Below, piece by piece: positions 36,601-45,600 of a stretch of 64,000 nt of DNA. The DNA is from Argopecten irradians. Its lineage: Eukaryota; Mollusca; Bivalvia; Pectinida; Pectinidae. Where the stretch lies: NCBI RefSeq assembly GCF_041381155.1, contig NC_091143.1, forward strand, positions 35,640,679 to 35,704,678. Reading direction: 5' to 3'. Made by a program: the position numbers and the translations under genes. The notes under the pieces were generated by a model that was given only the letters and a program-made list of their open reading frames with translations, did not search any database and had not been told where the DNA came from. How positions within the stretch are numbered: position 1 is the first letter of the stretch; every line of letters starts with the position of its first letter.

Positions 36601-39600
36601 CTAACGTTGTTGTTTAGTGCTCTGTGTTGTATGTAACTTCTAACATTGTTGTTTAGTGCTGTGTGTTGTATGTAACTTCTAACGTTGTTGTTTAGTCCTG
36701 TGTGTTGTATGTAACTTCTAACGTTGTTGTTTAGTGCTGTGTGTTGTATGTAACTTCTAACATTGTTGTTTAGTGCTGTGTGTTGTATGTAACTTCTAAC
36801 ATTGTTGTTTAGTCTGTGTGTTGTATGTAACTTCTAACATTTGTTGTTTTTGTGCTGTGTGTTGTATGTAACTTCTCATGTTGTTGTTTAGTGCTGTGTG
36901 TTGTATGTAACTTCTAATGTTGTTGTTTAGTGCTGTGTGTTGTATGTAACTTCTAACATTGTTGTTTAGTGCTGTGTGTTGTATGTAACTTCTAAAGTTG
37001 TTGTTTAGTGCTGTGTGTTGTATGTAACTTCTAACATTGTTGTTTAGTGCTGTGTGTGTTGTATGTAACTTCTAATGTTGTTGTTTAGTGCTGTGTGTTG
37101 TATGTAACTTCTAACATTGTTGTTTAGTGCTGTGTGTTGTATGTAACTTCTAACATTGTTGTTTAGTGCTGTGTGTTGTATGTAACTTCTAACATTGTTG
37201 TTTAGTGCTGTGTGTTGTATGTAACTTCTAACATTGTTGTTTAGTGCTGTGTGTGTTGTATGTAACTTCTAACGTTGTTGTTTAGTGATTTGTGTTGTAT
37301 GTAACTTGAAACATTGTTGTTTAGTCCTGTGTGTTGTATGTAACTTCTAACGTTGTTGTTTAGTGCTGTGTGTTGTATGTAACTTCTAACTTTTGTTTAT
37401 TGTTGTTTAGTGCTGTTGTGTTGTATGTAACTTCTAATGTTGTTGTTTAGTGCTGTGTGTTGTATGTAACTTCTAAATGTTGTTGTTTAGTGCTGTGTGT
37501 TGTATGTAACTTCTAACATTGTTGTTTAGTCCTGTGTGTTGTATGTAACTTCTAACGTTGTTGTTTAGTGCTGTGTGTTGTATGTAACTTCTAACATTGT
37601 TGTTTAGTGCTGTGTGTTGTATGTAACTTCTAATGTTGTTGTTTAGTGCTGTGTGTTGTATGTAACTTCTAACATTGTTGTTTAGTGCTGTGTGTTGTAT
37701 GTAACTTCTAATGTTGTTGTTTAGTGCTGTGTGTTGTATGTAACTTCTAACATTGTTGTTTAGTGCTGTGTGTTGTATGTAACTTCTAATGTTGTTGTTT
37801 AGTGCTGTGTGTTGTATGTAACTTCTAACATTGTTGTTTAGTGCTGTGTGTTGTATGTAACTTCTAACATTGTTGTTTAGTGCTGTGTGTTGTATGTAAC
37901 TTCTAACATTGTTGTTTAGTGCTGTGTGTTGTATGTAACTTCTAACATTGTTGTTTAGTGCTGTGTGTTGTATGTAACTTCTAACATTGTTGTTTAGTGC
38001 TGTGTGTTGTATGTAACTTCTAACATTGTTGTTTAGTGCTGTGTGTTGTATGTAACTTCTAACATTGTTGTTTAGTGATTTGTGTTGTATGTAACTTCTA
38101 AGTTGTTGTTTAGTGCTGTGTGTTGTATGTAACTTCTAACGTGTTGTTGTTTAGTGCTGTGTGTTGTATGTAACTTCTAACATTGTTGTTTAGTGTTGTG
38201 TGTTGTATGTAACTTCTAACGTTGTTGTTTAGTCCTGTGTGTTGTATGTAACTTCTAACATTGTTGTTTAGTGCTGTGTGTTGTATGTAACTTCTAACAT
38301 TGTTGTTTAGTGATTTGTGTTGTATGTAACTTCAAACATTGTTGTTTAGTGATTTGTGTTGTATGTAACTTGAAACATTGTTGTTTAGTCCTGTGTGTTG
38401 TATGTAACTTCTAATGTTGTTGTTTAGTGCTGTGTGTTGTATGTAACTTCTAACATGTTGTTGTTTAGTGCTGTGTGTTGTATGTAACTTCTAACAGTTG
38501 TTGTTTAGTGCTGTGTGTTGTATGTAACTTCTAACATTGTTGTTTAGTGCTGTGTGTTGTATGTAACTTCTAATGTTGTTGTTTAGTGCTGTTGTGTTGT
38601 ATGTAACTTCTAACATTGTTGTTTAGTGCTGTGTGTTGTATGTAACTTCTAACATTGTTGTTTAGTGATGTGTGTTGTATGTAACTTCTAACTTGTTGTT
38701 TAGTTCTAATTGTTGTTGTTTAGTGCTGTGTGTTGTATGTAACTTCTAACATTGTTGTTTAGTGCTGTGTGTTGTATGTAACTTCTAATGTTGTTGTTTA
38801 GTGCTGTGTGTTGTATGTAACTTCTAATGTTGTTGTTTAGTGCTGTGTGTTGTATGTAACTTCTAATGTTGTTGTTTAGTGCTGTGTGTTGTATGTAACT
38901 TCTAACATTGTTGTTTAGTGCTGTGTGTGTTGTATGTAACTTCTAACATTGTTGTTTAGTGCTGTGTGTTGTATGTAACTTCTAATGTTGTTGTTTAGTG
39001 CTGTGTGTTGTATGTAACTTCTAATGTTGTTGTTTAGTGCTGTGTGTTGTATGTAACTTCTAATGTTGTTGTTTAGTGCTGTGTGTTGTATGTAACTTCT
39101 AATGTTGTTGTTTAGTGCTGTGTGTTGTATGTAACTTCTACCATTGTTGTTTAGTGCTGTGTGTTGTATGTAACTTCTAATGTTGTTGTTTAGTGCTGTG
39201 TGTTGTATGTAACTTCTAATGTTGTTGTTTAGTGCTGTGTGTTGTATGTAACTTCTAATGTTGTTGTTTAGTCCTGTGTGTTGTATGTAACTTCTACCAT
39301 TGTTGTTTAGTGCTGTGTGTTGTATGTAACTTCTAACGTTGTGTTGTTTAGTGCTGTGTGTTGTATGTAACTTCTAACATTGTTGTTTAGTGCTGTGTGT
39401 TGTATGTAACTTCTAATGTTGTTGTTTAGTGCTGTGTGTTGTATGTAACTTCTAATGTTGTTGTTTAGTGCTGTGTGTTGTATGTAACTTCTAATGTTGT
39501 TGTTTAGTGCTGTGTGTTGTATGTAACTTCTAACATTGTTGTTTAGTGCTGTGTGTTGTATGTAACTTCTAAATGTTGTTGTTTAGTGCTGTGTGTTGTA

Positions 39601-42600
39601 TGTAACTTCTAATGTTGTTGTTTAGTGCTGTGTGTTGTATGTAACTTCTAACATTGTTGTTTAGTGCTGTGTGTGTTGTATGTAACTTCTAAATGTTGTT
39701 GTTTAGTCTGTGATTTGTGTTGTATGTAACTTCTAACGTTGTTGTTTAGTGCTGTGTGTTGTATGTAACTTCTAACATTGTTGTTTAGTGCTGTGTGTTG
39801 TATGTAACTTCTAACTTTGTTGTTTAGTGCTGTGTGTTGTATGTAACTTCTAACATTGTTGTTTAGTGCTGTGTGTTGTATGTAACTTCTAACATTGTTG
39901 TTTAGTGTGTGTGTGTTGTATGTAACTTCTAATGTTGTTGTTTAGTGCTGTGTGTTGTATGTAACTTCTAACATTGTTGTTTAGTGCTGTGTGTTGTATG
40001 TAACTTCTAATGTTGTTGTTTAGTGCTGTGTGTTGTATGTAACTTCTAACGTTGTTGTTTAGTGCTGTGTGTTGTATGTAACTTCTAACATTGTTGTTTA
40101 GTGCTGTGTGTTGTATGTAACTTCAAACATTGTTGTTTAGTGCTGTGTGTTGTATGTAACTTCTAACATTGTTGTTTAGTGTCGTGTGTTGTATGTAACT
40201 TCTAACATTGTTGTTTAGTGCTGTGTGTTGTATGTAACTTCTATGTTGTTGTTTAGTGTGTGTGTTGTATGTAACTTCTAACATTGTTGTTTAGTGCTGT
40301 GTGTTGTATGTAACTTCTAATGTTGTTGTTTAGTGTTGTGTGTTGTATGTAACTTCTAACATTGTTGTTTAGTGTTGTGTTGTATGTAACTTCTAATTGT
40401 TGTTTAGTGCTGTGTGTTGTATGTAACTTCTAAATTGTTGTTTAGTGCTGTGTGTTGTATGTAACTTCTAATGTTGTTGTTTAGTGCTGTGTGTTGTATG
40501 TAACTTCTAATGTTGTTGTTTAGTGCTGTGTGTTGTATGTAACTTCTAATGTTGTTGTTTAGTGTGTGTGTTGTATGTAACTTCTAACATTGTTGTTTAG
40601 TGTTGTGTGTGTTGTATGTAACTTCTAACATTTGTTGTTTAGTTCTGTGTGTTGTATGTAACTTCTAATGTTGTTGTTTAGTGCTGTGTGTTGTATGTAA
40701 CTTCTAACGTTGTTGTTTAGTTTGTGTGTTGTATGTAACTTCTAACGATGTTGTTTAGTTCTGTGTGTTGTATGTAACTTCTAATGTTGTTGTTTAGTGT
40801 GTGTGTGTTGTATGTAACTTCTAATGTTGTTGTTTAGTGTTGTGTGTTGTATGTAACTTCTAATGTTGTTGTTTAGTGCTGTGTGTTGTATGTAACTTCT
40901 AAATGTTGTTGTTTAGTGTGTGTGTTGTATGTAACTTCTAATGTTGTTGTTTAGTGTTGTGTGTTGTATGTAACTTCTAACGTTGTTGTTTAGTTCTGTG
41001 TGTTGTATGTAAACTTCTAATGTTGTTGTTTAGTGTTGTGTGTTGTATGTAACTTCTAATTGTTGTTTAGTGTTGTGTGTTGTATGTAACTTCTAATTGT
41101 TGTTTAGTTCTGTGTGTTGTATGTAACTTCTAATGTTGTTGTTTAGTGCTGTGTGTTGTATGTAACTTCTAATGTTGTTGTTTAGTGCTGTGTGTTGTAT
41201 GTAACTTCTAACGTTGTTGTTTAGTGCTGTGTGTTGTATGTAACTTCTAACATTGTTGTTTAGTGCTGTGTGTTGTATGTAACTTCTAACATTGTTGTTT
41301 AGTGCTGTGTGTTGTATGTAACTTCTAACATTGTTGTTTAGTGCTGTGTGTTGTATGTAACTTCTAACATTGTTGTTTAGTGATGTGTGTTGTATGTAAC
41401 TTCTAACATTGTTGTTTAGTGATTTGTGTTGTATGTAACTTGAAACATTGTTGTTTAGTGATTTGTGTTGTATGTAACTTCTAACATTGTTGTTTAGTGA
41501 TGTGTGTTGTATGTAACTTCTAACATTGTTGTTTAGTGATTTGTGTTGTATGTAACTTCTAACATTGTTGTTTAGTCCTGTGTGTTGTATGTAACTTCTA
41601 ATGTTGTTGTTTAGTGATTTGTTTTGTATGTAACTTCAAACATTGTTGTTTAGTCCTGTGTGTTGTATGTAACTTCTAACGTTGTTGTTTAGTGCTGTGT
41701 GTTGTATGTAACTTCTAATGTTGTTGTTTAGTTGCTGTGTGTTGTATGTAACTTCTAACATTGTTGTTTAGTGCTTTGTGTTGTATGTAACTTCTAACAT
41801 TGTTGTTTAGTGATGTGTGTTGTATGTAACTTCTAACATTGTTGTTTAGTGCTGTGTGTTGTATGTAACTTCTAACATTGTTGTTGTTTAGTGCTGTGTG
41901 TGTTGTATGTAACTTCTAACATTGTTGTTTAGTGCTGTGTGTTGTATGTAACTTCTAACATTGTTGTTTAGTGGTGTTGTATGTAACTTCAACATTGTTG
42001 TTTAGTGTGTGTGTTGTATGTAACTTCTAATTGTTGTTTAGTGTGTGTGTTGTAACTTCTAACTTCATTGTTGTTTAGTGCTGTGTGTTGTATGTAACTT
42101 CTACTATTGTTGTTTAGTGCTGTGTGTTGTATGTAACTTCTAACATTGTTGTTTAGTGTTGTGTGTTGTATGTAACTTCTAACATTGTTGTTTAGTGCTG
42201 TGTGTTGTATGTAACTTCTACCATTGTTGTTTAGTGCTGTGTGTTGTATGTAACTTCTAACATTGTTGTTTAGTGCTGTGTGTTGTATGTAACTTCTAAC
42301 ATTGTTGTTTAGTGTTGTGTGTTGTATGTAACTTCTACCATTGTTGTTTATTGCTGTGTGTTGTATGTAACATCTACCATTGTTTAGTGCAGTGTGTTGT
42401 ATGTGGTTACATACCTCCTTTCCGACCACATGTCGTAATAGAACCCTCCCTCTATAGGGGGTCCGTAACATAGATGTCCCCCATACAGTCTCTCCATGGC
42501 TTCTCCCAAGATGTGGGCACTGGAGTGCCAGAAAACATATTCACCTGGTAAAAAAAAAACAAAGAAATAAAATTTCAAAAAAATATCAAGATGATAGTTA

Positions 42601-45600
42601 TGTTATTGATGGTATTACTGTTGAATGCAGAATTAACAATAATTTACAGGACTCGTCTAGGACAAATCCTGAACTCAAGATTTCCCTGTGGGACTAGCCA
42701 AAATTTTGAGAATTCACCCACAACATCTCATTGACTGAAAAATTCGAAATTTAATGTTCTGGACTCATCTTTAAAAATTCTACATAAATAACTGATTATA
42801 AGCATCTCAATTGTCATCATTTTGAATTAAAGTTGAACAAATCTAATTCTTTTTGAAAGAGTTATCTCCCTTGGAGCATGTTCATTACAGAAATGAAGTA
42901 AAAGTTGTTGTTTTTTGTAACACCGAGAAAAGGACTAGGCAGCACTGCTGTTGTGTCCTTCAGCATGGCACTTTAAGTTAATCATTCAAAAAGGTTAAGG
43001 TAGTAAAATTTAAGTTATTTTAAGGATACTCCACCTCTGAAGATCGCTTACTCTAGAAATGACAATACTTACCTTCTTTATCATCGAACTTGAGCAGTTG
43101 TAACGTGGCATCAGATTCAAATGGGCGGTCCAGATCCCACGTTACATCATTCACCTTAGCAACCACACAGTTATCAGCTAGTCCCTGACTGAAATACAAT
43201 AATTCAAAACTCTATAGTGACTACAAATCTAATAAGAATAAATAGAGTATCACTACAGAATACAGAACTGTACTGGGCATGGAGTATCAAAAAGAATGAG
43301 AAATCATCATAAAGTCCACATTTGTTTTTCCCTCACACACCCCTTTACACAAATTTGACTTCTTCCAATTTTATGATTGGAAGAATCCATTCAGAAATTA
43401 TAGGGATGTATAACAGTTAGGTTAATTAAGAGAAATAAAAAGCTTGAACAGAGGGTTGGGGACTTGCATCATATCATCGAAATAAGAGCCTATTTGTAAG
43501 CTAAAAACAACACAATTATTTCTGATACTTGTTCAGAGCACCAAACAATTGAAGCCTTAACAAAACTTACTGTAAAACAACTTTTTTTTGCAGCTATTTA
43601 ATTTCACGAACACTATTTCAAAACAAGTTTGCTAGGATTCATACTCTTTGATGTAACAATTGAATGATAATTAACAATATAGATGATGTAGATATTAATT
43701 AGTGGATATAAACTTTTGCAAATTGACTTGGATCGTGAAATTCGCCAAAGTAAATCACACGTGAATGAAAGTTAGTTTACAGTTACGGCATGACATCAGA
43801 ACTTTATTAATCAAGTGGCCGATGCGTACCTGATACCCTTAGCGACCTCATAAGGAGTGGTCCGCCATGACTGTCCCTCCACCACCTTCCCATCAGGCAG
43901 AGTGATTTTTATGGGTTCGGATGGCATAGCCGCCAACTGTTCATCTGCCTCCTTCTTTAACTGGTCCCAAAGAAGCTGTCGCTCTGCTAGAAATTCTGGT
44001 GGTGGCATCATCTGAAAATTGTACAACAGTATCACAGATAAAATGTATTCATAATGTCAGAAGGAAATATTTACAAATCTGGGTTTAGGTTTTCAGGGAT
44101 CAATCTAGCTCTGATTTATTACCATTTATGGGTAAATTTCCCCTCAAGGAATGAATTCCACTCTGGCCTAAAATTCCCTTGAAGATTTAAAAATTCCCCA
44201 TTTGAAGCTAAAAAATGACCGTTTTTGTAACACAATTTCCCCTGTGACTTTTTTTTTTCTCATTAATTTTTTTAGACTTTTGTTTGCAAATTTCTTCATA
44301 TCTATCATACAGCTACTGCATATTTTATGATAAACTGAATTTTTCATTATTGAGCTTAAAATCTTGCTTTACTAGTAAATCTAAGAATAAAATAAGTTGT
44401 TTTACAGTACTTTTTCATTAAAATGAATATAATTTTGGACCAAAATAAGAAGATTCAAATTCCCCTTTATTTCGCCAAACTTCCCCTATTTTGAAAAAGG
44501 GTAGTTTCCTCCAAAACCTAGATTGATCCCTGGTTTAGTTTAATGTCCTATTAACAGCCAGGGTCATGTCAGGACATTCCAGGTTTGTTGGTGGAGGAAA
44601 GCCGGAGTACCAAGAGAAAAGCCACTGACCATCCAGCAGTCAGTACCTGGCAACTACCCAACATGGAATTCAAACTCGTAACCCAGAGTGACTTTTTGTT
44701 TTTGTTTGGTTTTCCCCCCATTTTCATTTTTTTCAGAAGTGCCTGAGAGGGGAAGAGATCAGAAATGGAAAACCTTGAGGCATATATACCCGTAAGACAC
44801 ATGCAGAGTTTTAAATCCCTTTATCTTTAAATCTTAGATGCATGTCAGTTGTACATGCATATCATTTTTAAAAGACCATGAACATGTAGTAAATCAAGGC
44901 TGAAACTTTTAGACAATCTACTCTATAGTAAAGGACATATAAGTCTAGGCATGACAGTTATGACCTTGAACAATAAAAGAATTATGCAATTGCATGTCTA
45001 TTCCTTTGAAGAAGCACTGGGAGGTTTTTCTGGGAATGTATAATTAGCTGTTACATGTTTTTATATATAGATTCAAAAAAGTATGTATATATATGCATAT
45101 ATATTGACTTTTACAAAGCAAAAACGAAACAAGCTGATGAAATGGTTTTTATTCAACCACATGTAGACATTATGTAGACAAAAGGTTTTGCTGTTATATA
45201 TGTACACCACTAGATTATAATTACCTGTAGTACAAATATAGGAACAATAGTACATAGTTAAGTAATACATAATATAGCTAAACTGAAACTACATTAATAT
45301 TTCTATACTGCAGTAAGCAAAACTGAAACTACATTAACATTTCTATACTGCAGTACATGTATTACATATATGCAACAGCAGTACAATGTAGTACATTTGT
45401 GTACTTTATATACATTGCAAATCAAGCCTGTCAAAAATGAATAGAAGCTTAATTAAATTTTGAAGATTGTTTACAATGAAAGTTTTTATTCAAAATAAAG
45501 GATACAATTTTTGATTGAAATTAAAATTTGTTAGTCAAATTCAAATTTCATTTCCAACATTTTAAATAATAAATATGGCGACCAACCAATTATTAATGCC

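Noticed and set aside
20640..42408. Possible CRISPR-like arrays
   Set aside because: All three arrays are uninterrupted tandem repeats without unique spacers, in a eukaryotic context.
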